In this document: positions 32,469 through 40,276 of the stretch, piece by piece
How the letters are laid out: each line of letters starts with the position of its first letter
How positions within the stretch are numbered: position 1 is the stretch's first letter
NCBI GenBank assembly: GCA_022773025.1
Contig: JALEZF010000105.1
Coordinates: 1 to 41,062, forward strand
DNA from: Clostridium sp.
GTDB taxonomy: Bacteria; Bacillota; Clostridia; Clostridiales; Clostridiaceae
DNA: 41,062 bases
Reading direction: 5' to 3'
Program-made: the position numbers and the translations under genes
Notes under the pieces: model-generated
Seen by the model: the letters and a program-made list of their open reading frames with translations, nothing else
Databases searched by the model: none
Told to the model about the DNA's origin: nothing

Positions 32469-33143
32469 TTCCTTTTCTTGCTCTTTAGTCTCATGCACCA
32501 TGGTATTCCATCTTGTTAGTATATGAAACAAGTTAACCACATCCTGTTCATTGTAAAGAAGTATCTTCTCTATTTTTTCTTCAGGCATTCTATTTATATA
32601 ATCCTTATCTTTCACTACTTTAGCGAAAGTCTTTGCCAAAGTTGAACCACTTATAAGCTCGCCTTCACGCTCTATTCCAATTTTCTTCTCTAGAGCCTTA
32701 AGCCCTATATTTTCCTTAGTCTTTTTTTCAAAAGCTTTCTGCAGGTCTAAATCTTTAAAGGAACTTTTAAAGTCAAATTTCAAATTATACTTCTCTAAAA
32801 GATAGTTTATAACAAAAAAATCATTGTTCCCTGAAAACGTAACAATATAATCTTTTTGTAATACCTCTTTTGCATAGGTGAAGTACTTTACTGCCATTAT
32901 CAATATATCTTTTATCTCTTTTTTGCTTTCAAGCATATATTGAATCACTTTCAAAGAGTTTGTTTCTTCATCATAATATGCACATCCAAAAACACCTATA
33001 CATATAGGATGCTTATATACATAATGTTCTAAATCAAAATATAGCGCTCTCTTATATACATTTACATCATCTTCTACTGACAGTATATCTTCTTCGCTAA
33101 ACTCCTCTACTTCAATAGTATTATCTCTAATTATCACTGTCAT
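32466..33143 (-). CDS. RNase H-like (YprB-type) exonuclease-fold protein, divergent
   Basis: Likely a DEDD-superfamily nuclease or nuclease-like protein. Seen: a DxE motif in YFDLEHYVY, the second block VTFSGNNDFFVINYLL, FKDLDLQKAF with GLKALEKKIGIERE, and the last block LLYNEQDVVNLF with the conserved Asp. This order is that of the YprB RNase H-like family. It is more diverged than the second family member at 35613. The start is unsure: ATG at 33143, with GTG at 33146 and 33137 as alternatives; the last has the best spacing to AAAGAG. About 225 residues, monocistronic, divergent from feoA. The substrate is unknown. Confidence 0.8.
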   Translation of the reverse strand: MTVIIRDNTIEVEEFSEEDILSVEDDVNVYKRALYFDLEHYVYKHPICIGVFGCAYYDEETNSLKVIQYMLESKKEIKDILIMAVKYFTYAKEVLQKDYIVTFSGNNDFFVINYLLEKYNLKFDFKSSFKDLDLQKAFEKKTKENIGLKALEKKIGIEREGELISGSTLAKTFAKVVKDKDYINRMPEEKIEKILLYNEQDVVNLFHILTRWNTMVHETKEQEKE

Positions 33144-33209
33144 CACTCTTTCTCATAAAATCAATTCCGCTATATTTTAACTTCAATATAACTCATCATT
33201 TACGACACA

Positions 33210-33238
33210 ATTATAGCATAATGTGGTTGTGTTTTCCA
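33210..33238 (-). promoter_or_regulatory. Candidate promoter of the divergent RNase H-like gene
   Basis: Minus strand TATAAT -10 (33210-33215) with a weak TGGAAA -35 17 bp away (33233-33238). Confidence 0.5.
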
Positions 33239-33314
33239 CAACAAAATAAAGAATTGTATCTCTTACCCTGAGTAGCTCCTTATGAAAAATTTTACTTATA
33301 TTATTTTCACAATA

Positions 33315-33343
33315 TTGACAACGAATCATAGGGGTGGTATTAT
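33315..33343 (+). promoter_or_regulatory. Promoter of the feo operon
   Basis: TTGACA (33315-33320), 17-bp spacer, TATTAT (33338-33343). An overlapping TATAAT (33341-33346) would give a 20-bp spacer. Confidence 0.75.
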
Positions 33344-33354
33344 AATAATATAAA

Positions 33355-33369
33355 TGATAATGATTTTCA
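33355..33369 (+). promoter_or_regulatory. Fur box of the feo operon
   Basis: TGATAATGATTTTCA matches the 7-1-7 Fur consensus TGATAATNATTATCA at all but one position. It lies just downstream of the -10, over the predicted transcript start, where Fe-Fur would block RNA polymerase. Confidence 0.85.
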
Positions 33370-33385
33370 GTACGAGGTGGTAATG

Positions 33386-33646
33386 ATGTGCATTAATGAT
33401 TTAAAATATGGTGATAAAGTTTTTGTAGAAGACATAATTGGATCTTCAAAATTAAATAAACGTTTGTTAGCTTTAGGTTGTATAAAGGGAACAGAAATTA
33501 CTTTTAAGGGAAAGGCTCCTTTAGGAGATCCTATATTAATCTCTATAAGAGGTTTTGATATAGCAATTAGAAAGAAGGATGCCAAGAATATATTGATATC
33601 TGATACTAAGGAGGATATTTATGCTTACAATTGCTTTGCTAGGTAA
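33386..33646 (+). CDS. feoA: Ferrous iron transport protein A
   Basis: Small cytoplasmic SH3-like protein that helps FeoB. Seen: LKYGDKVFVEDIIG, LNKRLLALGCIKGTEITFKGKAPLGDPI and the C-terminal RGFDIAIRKKDAKNI, the usual FeoA pattern. The ATG at 33386 is preferred (GAGGTGG about 5 nt upstream); ATG 33383 and GTG 33377 are in frame but too close to, or inside, the ribosome site. 86 residues. Its 3' end overlaps feoB by 26 bp in another frame, so translation is probably coupled. Under Fur control by the box upstream. Confidence 0.93.
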   Translation: MCINDLKYGDKVFVEDIIGSSKLNKRLLALGCIKGTEITFKGKAPLGDPILISIRGFDIAIRKKDAKNILISDTKEDIYAYNCFAR

Positions 33647-35396
33647 TCCTAACGTTGGAAAAACTACTTTATTTAACTCTCTTACAGGATCTAATCAATA
33701 TGTTGGAAACTGGGCAGGAGTAACCGTAGAAAAAAAGGAAGGTTTTCTCACTGAGGATATAAAAATAGTGGATCTTCCAGGTATATACGCTATGGATACT
33801 TTCTCTAATGAAGAAAAGGTATCTAAGGCCTTCTTAGAATCTGGTGAGGTGGACCTCATAATAAATATAGTTGATGCTGCTAATTTGAGTAGAAATTTAT
33901 ATTTGACAACTCAATTAAAAAAATTTAATATTCCCATGGTTTTGGTCCTAAATATGATGGACGTTGCAGAAAAAAAGGGATTGAAAATAGATACAGCTAC
34001 TTTAGCTAGAAACCTTAATTTGGACGTGCTTTCTATGGTGGCAAGTAAAAAATCCGGCATTGAAGAAGTTAAAAACTTTCTTAAAAACAAAAAATTCTTA
34101 GCTCCTTCAATTGATAATAATTATAATTTTCAAAGCGAAGAGGAAGCTTATAAATTTATAGATAATATAATTCTTAATAGCACTTTAAAAGACAATAAAA
34201 AAATAAGCAAATCCTCCTCAGATAAAATTGATAAATATTTTCTAAATCAATGGTTAGCTTATCCTATATTTTTAGGACTTATGTTTTTAATGTTTAAACT
34301 TACTTTTTCATGGATTGGCCAACCCCTATCAGATGCTTTAGATGGATTTGTCAGTGATACTTTTTCCCCATTTGTAGAAGGACTACTCTCAAACTCCAGT
34401 CCATGGTTTTCATCCTTGGTAGTAGATGGAATTATTGGTGGAGTTGGAGGCGTCATAGTTTTCGTGCCTATAATATTTACTTTATTCTTTTGTATTTCTT
34501 TTTTAGAAGACAGTGGATATATGGCAAGAATAGCTTTTCTTATGGATAAAGTAATGAGAAAAATCGGACTTTCTGGAAAAGCATTTATACCCTTTATAGT
34601 TGGTTTCGGATGCTCTGTTCCTGCTATAATGTCAGCTAGAACTTTGGAAAGTGAAAAAGATAGAAAGATGGCAGCTCTTTTAGCCCCACTGATGTCATGT
34701 AATGCAAGACTTCCTGTATATATATTATTTGCAACTGCTTTCTTTCCAAATAACAGTGACTTAGTTGTAATATCTCTGTATCTTTTAGGCATATTCCTTG
34801 CAATAGGAATGGGACTTCTATTTAGAAATACTATATTTAAAAAAGATGAGGAACCTTTTATAGTTGAACTTCCTGAGTATAAACTTCCTGATCCTAAAAG
34901 CATAGTAAAATTAACATGGGACAAAGGAAAGGGCTTTTTAAAGAAAGCTGGAACTATAATCTTTGCTATGTCCATAATAATATGGGTACTATCTCACATG
35001 AGCTTTAACGGATACGTAGAAGATGTGTCTAACGGATTCTTAGCTTCAATTGGTAGAATCATAGCACCTATATTCAAACCTTTAGGTTTTGGAAACTGGC
35101 AGTCATCAGTAGCTATTCTTACTGGACTCGTTGCAAAAGAATCTGTAGTTTCAACTATGGAAGTTGTTTTTGCGGGAAGCCATGAAGTTCTTCCTCTATT
35201 CTTTAATCAATTGTCTGCTTATGCTTTTATGGTATTTGTATTAATTTACACTCCTTGTATTGCAGTTATAGCTACAATGAAAAAAGAATTTGGAAAGAAG
35301 ATGATGTATTTTTCAATATTCTATCAGCTTGTACTCGCTTGGATAGTGTCTTTCTTAGTATATAATATAGGTGGACTTTTAATAAATATATTGTAG
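33621..35396 (+). CDS. feoB: Ferrous iron transport protein B (GTP-binding permease)
   Basis: Fe(II) importer of the cytoplasmic membrane. N-terminal G domain: G1 GNPNVGKTTL (8-17), the G2 threonine in VGNWAGVTVE, G3 DLPG (51-54), G4 NMMD (111-114), then a helical GDI-like part. Membrane domain from about 210 with the Gate motifs (GGVGGVIVFVPIIFTLFF, LEDSGYMARIAFLMD, GFGCSVPAIMSARTL, then TGLVAKESVVSTM). The 591 residues put it at the short end of the family (often 650-800). The GGAGG-like ribosome site lies inside feoA. A Cys-rich small gene follows in the operon. Confidence 0.96.
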   Translation: MLTIALLGNPNVGKTTLFNSLTGSNQYVGNWAGVTVEKKEGFLTEDIKIVDLPGIYAMDTFSNEEKVSKAFLESGEVDLIINIVDAANLSRNLYLTTQLKKFNIPMVLVLNMMDVAEKKGLKIDTATLARNLNLDVLSMVASKKSGIEEVKNFLKNKKFLAPSIDNNYNFQSEEEAYKFIDNIILNSTLKDNKKISKSSSDKIDKYFLNQWLAYPIFLGLMFLMFKLTFSWIGQPLSDALDGFVSDTFSPFVEGLLSNSSPWFSSLVVDGIIGGVGGVIVFVPIIFTLFFCISFLEDSGYMARIAFLMDKVMRKIGLSGKAFIPFIVGFGCSVPAIMSARTLESEKDRKMAALLAPLMSCNARLPVYILFATAFFPNNSDLVVISLYLLGIFLAIGMGLLFRNTIFKKDEEPFIVELPEYKLPDPKSIVKLTWDKGKGFLKKAGTIIFAMSIIIWVLSHMSFNGYVEDVSNGFLASIGRIIAPIFKPLGFGNWQSSVAILTGLVAKESVVSTMEVVFAGSHEVLPLFFNQLSAYAFMVFVLIYTPCIAVIATMKKEFGKKMMYFSIFYQLVLAWIVSFLVYNIGGLLINIL

Positions 35397-35416
35397 ATAC
35401 TGGAGGTGTTTCTAAA

Positions 35417-35569
35417 GTGGAATTTATTATAACAGGTTTATTGATACTAGTATCTTTATTTATCTTATACAAAAACTTAAAAGCTAAAAAAGGTGGCAGT
35501 TGTAGCTGCTGCTCGAAAGATTGTGCTCATTGCCATAAGGCCGTTTTAAATACAATAGAGAAAAAATAA
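35417..35569 (+). CDS. FeoB-associated Cys-rich membrane protein
   Basis: A 50-residue protein: one membrane helix at about 3-18, a basic stretch (KNLKAKKGG), then a Cys/His cluster with pattern C-S-C-C-S-K-D-C-A-H-C-H (residues 29-40). Such proteins regularly follow feoB in firmicutes and may handle iron at the channel. The start is GTG with GGAGGTG 8 nt upstream, 20 bp after the feoB stop. The stop at 35567-35569 touches the operon terminator. Confidence 0.88.
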   Translation: MEFIITGLLILVSLFILYKNLKAKKGGSCSCCSKDCAHCHKAVLNTIEKK

Positions 35570-35614
35570 AAAGAACATGTGCAAAGCAAATTTTGTTTTG
35601 CACATGTTCTTTTT
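35568..35614. terminator. Bidirectional terminator between the feo operon and the YprB-type gene
   Basis: 18-bp perfect stem (35568-35585 and 35597-35614), loop of 11, with A/T-rich ends. It ends both the plus-strand feo operon and the minus-strand unit. Confidence 0.94.
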
Positions 35615-36404
35615 AATAGCTTTCTTTTATTACTGCTATTAGCTCTTCTTTACTTAATTCCCCTGTATTTAAGGAGTGTATTATTCGCTTTGCACACTTT
35701 TTAGATATCTTAGAATAATCCGGATTAAAATTTAATCCCTTTTTGTTTATTAAAGTTATAATTTTGAATTTTTGACCTGGACTTAATAGGTCACTACGAG
35801 AAATATAATTTCTATCTATATAATCTTTTATTATAAAAAGATATGGAAGACTAAAAACATCCTCACAATTGTGAAGTAATATGTTCTCTAGAATATTTAC
35901 GTTTCTGCTTTTCAAATAAATATTATACTGCTCCTTAGTAGCTTCACCATTCATAGAATCTATTCTATCTATTCCTATATATTTTTCAAAAGCTCTAAGA
36001 TTACACTCATCTAGTCCTATGGATTTTGCATAAGGAGTGAGCATCCTATAAAGATCATAGGTATTTTTCTTTGCTTCAATTTTAACTCCATACTTTATAG
36101 ATTTCTCCAAAATATATGGTTCATCTAATGACTTTCCATTGAATGTAGCCCAGCTGTCATATCTATTTAAAAGTTCTGCTGATTTTTCAATAAGCTCTCT
36201 TTCTTCATTTAAATCTTCACATAAAAACTGCTCTATCATAAACCTTTTTCCCTCTATATACCCTAAAGCTATAGACCATATAGAACCTAGTTTACTATTT
36301 AGTGATGTCACTTCTATATCAAAATAAATAATTTTATTTAAAGCATACACTTTTATTATTCTATTTTCTATATCTAATTTTTTTGCATACTTTCTATATA
36401 TCAT
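35613..36404 (-). CDS. YprB-type RNase H-like domain protein
   Basis: Predicted 3'-5' exonuclease-fold protein (DEDD superfamily). All blocks of the YprB family are seen: YFDIEVTSLNS (D and E ligands), ATFNGKSLDEPYI, the DLYRMLTPYAKSIGLDECNLRAFE region with YIGIDR, and LLHNCEDVFSLPYL (H, D). The N-terminal 20 residues and C-terminal 60 residues are extra; the tail (FKIITLINKKGLNFNPDYSK) is basic. 263 residues. GAGGGG lies upstream of the ATG. It is 33 bp downstream of the ArgRS-like gene, so the two are probably one operon. YprB in other firmicutes often sits with a helicase (YprA); none is present here. Confidence 0.85.
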   Translation of the reverse strand: MIYRKYAKKLDIENRIIKVYALNKIIYFDIEVTSLNSKLGSIWSIALGYIEGKRFMIEQFLCEDLNEERELIEKSAELLNRYDSWATFNGKSLDEPYILEKSIKYGVKIEAKKNTYDLYRMLTPYAKSIGLDECNLRAFEKYIGIDRIDSMNGEATKEQYNIYLKSRNVNILENILLHNCEDVFSLPYLFIIKDYIDRNYISRSDLLSPGQKFKIITLINKKGLNFNPDYSKISKKCAKRIIHSLNTGELSKEELIAVIKESY

Positions 36405-36437
36405 ACTTTCCCCTCACATAATCTGCCTACAACCATA

Positions 36438-37826
36438 TCATATCTCATCTATAGTTTGTACTCCTATTAGCTTCATAGCATTATTAAAGACTACTTTATA
36501 AGCCTTAATTAGCTTTATTTGATATGGCTCATACAAAGGATTCTCACCTTCTATTGTTAGGATAAATTTATTAAATTTCTGTGTAATATCTATAATATAT
36601 CGCGTTATTACATATGGTTCTAATAAATTTATTGCCTCTAGGATTTTTTTATGGAACTCACCTAATATTTCTGCAAGTTCCCAAGAAGATGTTTCTATAG
36701 GACCTTTCATAAGACAATTAAATTCTATATCTTTTGATTTATCTAAGATATTTAATGCTGTTATATAGGAATGTTGTACATAAAGATAACTTTCATCATG
36801 GAAGTTCATAATGTCATTTAATAAAATGTTCTTATCTTTTTCCCTTGGACTTTTGAGATAAGAAAATACAACGGCTTCCTTTAACACTTTTTCTTCTATC
36901 CTATCTTCATAATCCCATAAAGAATTTGCATAGTGAAGATTTTTTTTCATATTTCTCTTAAATTCATTGAGAAAGCTATCTATATCAATAAAACTATAAT
37001 CCTTATACTTTTCAAATCTTACCATTCCCAATGGTATATATTCTAAAGAGTCTTCATCTAAGTCTATTTTCAGAACCTGTGAAGCTTTAGTTAATTGGTT
37101 AAAGCTGATTTTCTTATCTTTTCTTCCTATAATCATATACCTATTAAAATCATAAAATTTCTTTATATATATTAGCTTTCCTAGAACTTTAGCTTCTTTA
37201 GATACTTCTCCAAAAATATTTTCTGCTATAAAGGGCATCATATTATAATCTTTAAATTCAATGACTTTTGCACAATTTTTATATTTAATCTGTTCTTTTT
37301 TCATTAAGCCATCTGTTATATTCTTTAAGAAGTCCTTATCTATATAATCAAAATCACAACTGTCATATACATTGTAGCTTTGAGATTTAAATATATTATA
37401 TAAAGATCTTTTTATAACCTCTGAAAAATTTATCCTTTCCCCTACTCCCTCTGTCATCACAGAAAATGAATCTTCTATATATATTACTTTTTCACTGCCA
37501 ATATCAGATTTCCCTAGTTTATCTCCATTTAATAAAATGTTATCTATTGTAGAGTTCATAAAAACACTTTTATTTAAATAAAAATTTAAATAAACTCCAT
37601 GGATTTCTACTCTTTCAAAGATATCACTATTAAATTCCTTTTTTATTTCCTTGGCAATCATAAATGGATTTGTTAGAGATTTATTGAGCAATTTAAAGCA
37701 TGGCAAAGAAAAATCCCCCAACTCTTTTTGTGGAGGTATCTCTATTAACTCTTCTAAAAACTCCTGACCTAAATTTAATATATCATTGATAGCAGCAGCC
37801 AAGATACTCTTATTATAGTTCATCAT
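36438..37826 (-). CDS. Arginyl-tRNA synthetase paralogue lacking catalytic motifs (pseudo-enzyme)
   Basis: Collinear with class Ia arginyl-tRNA synthetase but shortened (about 462 versus about 560 residues). N-terminal Add-1-like domain: IPPQKELGDFSLPCFKLL, then GVYLNFYL. Where the HIGH motif should be, the text aligns as VMTEGVGERINFSEVIKRSLYNI (about 126-148): HIGH has become GVGE. The GDWGTQFG motif is absent. The KMSKS region after IPLGMVRFE reads KYKDYSFIDIDSFL, with no lysine-serine loop. The C-terminal DALR anticodon-binding domain is well kept (LYVQHSYITALNIL and LLEPYVITRYIIDITQKFNKFI, ending KLIGVQ). Catalysis is very unlikely; tRNA-Arg binding or regulation is possible. Start: ATG 37826 (or 37823) fits AGAGG spacing better than ATG 37835, which abuts it. 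Confidence 0.85.
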   Translation of the reverse strand: MMNYNKSILAAAINDILNLGQEFLEELIEIPPQKELGDFSLPCFKLLNKSLTNPFMIAKEIKKEFNSDIFERVEIHGVYLNFYLNKSVFMNSTIDNILLNGDKLGKSDIGSEKVIYIEDSFSVMTEGVGERINFSEVIKRSLYNIFKSQSYNVYDSCDFDYIDKDFLKNITDGLMKKEQIKYKNCAKVIEFKDYNMMPFIAENIFGEVSKEAKVLGKLIYIKKFYDFNRYMIIGRKDKKISFNQLTKASQVLKIDLDEDSLEYIPLGMVRFEKYKDYSFIDIDSFLNEFKRNMKKNLHYANSLWDYEDRIEEKVLKEAVVFSYLKSPREKDKNILLNDIMNFHDESYLYVQHSYITALNILDKSKDIEFNCLMKGPIETSSWELAEILGEFHKKILEAINLLEPYVITRYIIDITQKFNKFILTIEGENPLYEPYQIKLIKAYKVVFNNAMKLIGVQTIDEI

Positions 37827-37851
37827 ATTCTCCATCCTCTAAGTGACATAC

Positions 37852-37883
37852 AAAAAACGTCCCTTAATGAAATTTAAGAGACG
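37852..37883 (-). promoter_or_regulatory. Terminator-like hairpin in the leader of the ArgRS-like gene
   Basis: 10-bp stem with one G-U pair on the minus strand (37874-37883 and 37858-37867), loop of 6, followed by six T. It lies between the promoter and the start codon, so it would act as an attenuator if it folds. No T-box AGGGTGG...GCG motif was seen. The flank GGGACG-TTTTTT-GTATGTCACTT recalls REP elements of IS200-like tyrosine transposases (from memory). Confidence 0.6.
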
Positions 37884-37926
37884 ACTCTACTAGGTAAATC
37901 TAAAATTCATAAAATTATTTTAAAAT

Positions 37927-37955
37927 ATTATATCACAGCAACTTCAACTTATCAA
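37927..37955 (-). promoter_or_regulatory. Promoter of the ArgRS-like/YprB-type unit
   Basis: Minus strand TTGATA (37950-37955), 17-bp spacer, TATAAT (37927-37932). Leader of about 94 nt. Confidence 0.82.
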
Positions 37956-37993
37956 TACACATAGAAATTATTATCATATTTTCTCTTAAGATA

Positions 37994-38022
37994 TTGCAAA
38001 ATCTTTCCTTATAAAATAAGAT
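37994..38022 (+). promoter_or_regulatory. Candidate promoter of the Ppx/GppA-HD gene
   Basis: TTGCAA (37994-37999), 17 bp, TAAGAT (38017-38022). Moderate match. Confidence 0.45.
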
Positions 38023-38064
38023 AGTGTTATGCTTTAATTTTATTTATAAGGAGATATCTGTAAT

Positions 38065-39576
38065 ATGCATTTAGGTATAATAGACATTGGTTCTAACTCA
38101 GTTAGATTAATAATTGCTGAAATTCAGAAGAACGGTGGTTATAAAGTAATAAATGATGTAAAAGAATCTTTAAGACTTGGAATGGATGTAGAAATAGATG
38201 GTTTCATATCTGAAGATAAAATAAATGCCACCATAGATACACTTAAGAATTTTAAAAATTTATGCAGCTATATGAAAACTGCAGAGGTAATAACAGTAGC
38301 TACAGAAGCTCTTAGGAAAGCTTCTAACAAAGAGGATGTCATCTCTAGGATAGCTAAAGCTGTAGACCTTGATGTCCGAGTTTTAAAAGGGGAAGAAGAA
38401 GCTTATTTAGACAGCGTTGCTGTTTTAAGCAGTTTCTACACTAAAAGCTCTCTTGTAATAGATATAGGCGGTTCTAGCACAGAATTATCCCTGCTTAAAG
38501 ATAACAAGGTATACAAATATACCTGCTTACCTTTTGGCTCTATAAATTTAACTCATAGATATGATTTGACCGATATAGTGATTCCTAATAAAGAAGATGA
38601 TTTAAACTCCTTTTTATTAGATGAGTTCAAAAAAATCCCTTGGCTTCAAGATGAAAACATAGATTCATTGATTGCCATTGGAGGAGCTGCTCGAAACCTT
38701 GGACGCATGGATAGAAAACGAAAGAGATATCCTTTAGATGTATCTAGCGGCTATAGTTTTTCAGACATAGACCTTAACCAAATGTTCAATATCCTTAAGA
38801 GCAAGAATTTGAAGCAACGTTTGAAGGTAGATGGCATTTCCAAGGATAGAGCTGATATAATAGTTGCCTCCACAGCCATACTTGCTAATCTTACATCCTT
38901 TACTAATATCAAGGAAATCACTGTAAGCGGCAAAGGTCTTCGTGAAGGAATTCTATGTCAATACGTAAATGACACTACAGATACCCACAAAGATATATTG
39001 GATTTTTCATTAGAGTCCATAATGTGCGACCATAATCTAGACAAAAATCATGCTTATAATGTCTATAATTTGACTAATACCTTGTTTGAAGAATTAACTT
39101 CTATCCTTGAGCTAGATGATGGTTCCTATGAAAAGATATTAAAAGTAGCATGTTTATTGCACGATTCTGGTATAAGCATAAGATATTATGATCACCATAA
39201 ACATTCTTTTTATATAATACTAAATTCGCCTATAAATGGACTTAATCATAAGGAACTTATAATGGCTGCTTCTATAGCATACTGTCATAGAAGTATGGTG
39301 CCTCAAATAAACACCATGGCCTTTACAGGAATTATAAATCGACTTGATGGTGAAGTTATAGGCAAACTTTCTATTCTTTTAAGAATAGCTGAAGCCTTAG
39401 ACCAAAATATGATGGGTGTTGTAAAAATAAAGAGATGTTCTATAGATATAGATAAGGTTACTGTATTCATATCAGGCCTAAAAGATCCTTCTTTGGAAAT
39501 AGAAAAAGCTATGCTAAATAAGGATAAATTTAAAGAGATTTTCAAAAGAGATTTAGATATACAATTTGAAGAGTAA
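38065..39576 (+). CDS. Ppx/GppA phosphatase with C-terminal HD domain
   Basis: Exopolyphosphatase / guanosine-pentaphosphate phosphohydrolase family, acting on polyphosphate or pppGpp. ASKHA fold N-terminal part at about 1-300: IDIGSNSVRLIIAEI, the catalytic Glu region TVATEALRKASN, LKGEEEAYLDS, and IDIGGSSTELSLL (phosphate loop 2). The C-terminal HD-type helical part is at about 310-500, with LLHDSGISI, HHKHSFYIILNS and GLNHKELIMAASIAYCH. 503 residues, the long form with the HD domain. AAGGAG lies 11 nt before the ATG. Monocistronic. Polyphosphatase and pppGpp activity cannot be told apart from the sequence. Confidence 0.92.
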   Translation: MHLGIIDIGSNSVRLIIAEIQKNGGYKVINDVKESLRLGMDVEIDGFISEDKINATIDTLKNFKNLCSYMKTAEVITVATEALRKASNKEDVISRIAKAVDLDVRVLKGEEEAYLDSVAVLSSFYTKSSLVIDIGGSSTELSLLKDNKVYKYTCLPFGSINLTHRYDLTDIVIPNKEDDLNSFLLDEFKKIPWLQDENIDSLIAIGGAARNLGRMDRKRKRYPLDVSSGYSFSDIDLNQMFNILKSKNLKQRLKVDGISKDRADIIVASTAILANLTSFTNIKEITVSGKGLREGILCQYVNDTTDTHKDILDFSLESIMCDHNLDKNHAYNVYNLTNTLFEELTSILELDDGSYEKILKVACLLHDSGISIRYYDHHKHSFYIILNSPINGLNHKELIMAASIAYCHRSMVPQINTMAFTGIINRLDGEVIGKLSILLRIAEALDQNMMGVVKIKRCSIDIDKVTVFISGLKDPSLEIEKAMLNKDKFKEIFKRDLDIQFEE

Positions 39577-39579
39577 CTA

Positions 39580-39614
39580 AAAATGACTTGGATTACATAA
39601 ATCCAAGTCATTTT
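39580..39614. terminator. Bidirectional terminator between the Ppx/GppA and trmB genes
   Basis: 15-bp perfect stem (39580-39594 and 39600-39614), loop of 5, A/T ends on both sides. Confidence 0.93.
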
Positions 39615-39615
39615 A

Positions 39616-40251
39616 CTATTTTAATTTTGCTATAAGACACATGGTTTTCATTCCAAGCTTAGTGAATTTTTCTTCATATTCTGTCATGACATTTCCTTTA
39701 AAATCAGAATTGTGCAAGTCATATGTTGAAAATATAACTTCAAAACCGCTTTCTAGGAAGTATTCTAGGGAAGCTTCAAAAAGCTCCTTATCATCAGTTT
39801 TAAACCAAATCTCTGTATTAGGTTTTATAAACTTTTTATATCTTTCCAAAAAAGTTGTGTGGGTAAGTCTTCTTTTATTGTGGCTCTTTTTAGGCCATGG
39901 ATTGCAGAAATTTATATATATCCTGTCTATTTCATCCTTATCAAACACATCCTCTATAAAGGCAATTTCTAGAGGTACAATTCTAACGTTCTCTATTTCC
40001 TTTTCTTGAACATTTCTAAGGGTATATATAAGAACCTCATCCTTTATGTCTATTGCAACATAATTTATCTGTTGATTATTTTCTCCATGAGTTGATATAA
40101 ACCTACCTCTTCCACATCCAAGTTCTAAGTATATGGGATTAGAATTTTTGAATTCCTCACTCCATTTTCCCTTCATTTCTTTTGGATTAGTTATAACTAA
40201 CGGGCTTTCCTCAAGCATTGGTCTTGCCCACCATTTTTTTCTTAATCTCAT
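39616..40251 (-). CDS. trmB: tRNA (guanine-N7-)-methyltransferase
   Basis: Makes m7G46 in the variable loop of tRNA with SAM. Seen: [11 protein letters not shown] (SAM motif I), [37 protein letters not shown] (the family signature) and [16 protein letters not shown]. 211 residues, normal. AGGAGG lies before the ATG. It is 25 bp downstream of the M50 peptidase gene on the same strand, probably one operon, ended by a bidirectional hairpin. Confidence 0.96.
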   Translation of the reverse strand: MRLRKKWWARPMLEESPLVITNPKEMKGKWSEEFKNSNPIYLELGCGRGRFISTHGENNQQINYVAIDIKDEVLIYTLRNVQEKEIENVRIVPLEIAFIEDVFDKDEIDRIYINFCNPWPKKSHNKRRLTHTTFLERYKKFIKPNTEIWFKTDDKELFEASLEYFLESGFEVIFSTYDLHNSDFKGNVMTEYEEKFTKLGMKTMCLIAKLK

Positions 40252-40276
40252 TTTGTCCTCCTGTATATGCGTATTT

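Noticed and set aside
34259-34975. 238-residue open frame antisense to feoB
   Set aside because: It lies wholly inside the strongly supported feoB frame, has no ribosome site or known motif, and its composition is that of an antisense shadow.
37836-37926. T-box riboswitch before the ArgRS-like gene
   Set aside because: The leader is only about 94 nt and lacks the antiterminator consensus and room for stem I; only a terminator-like hairpin is present.
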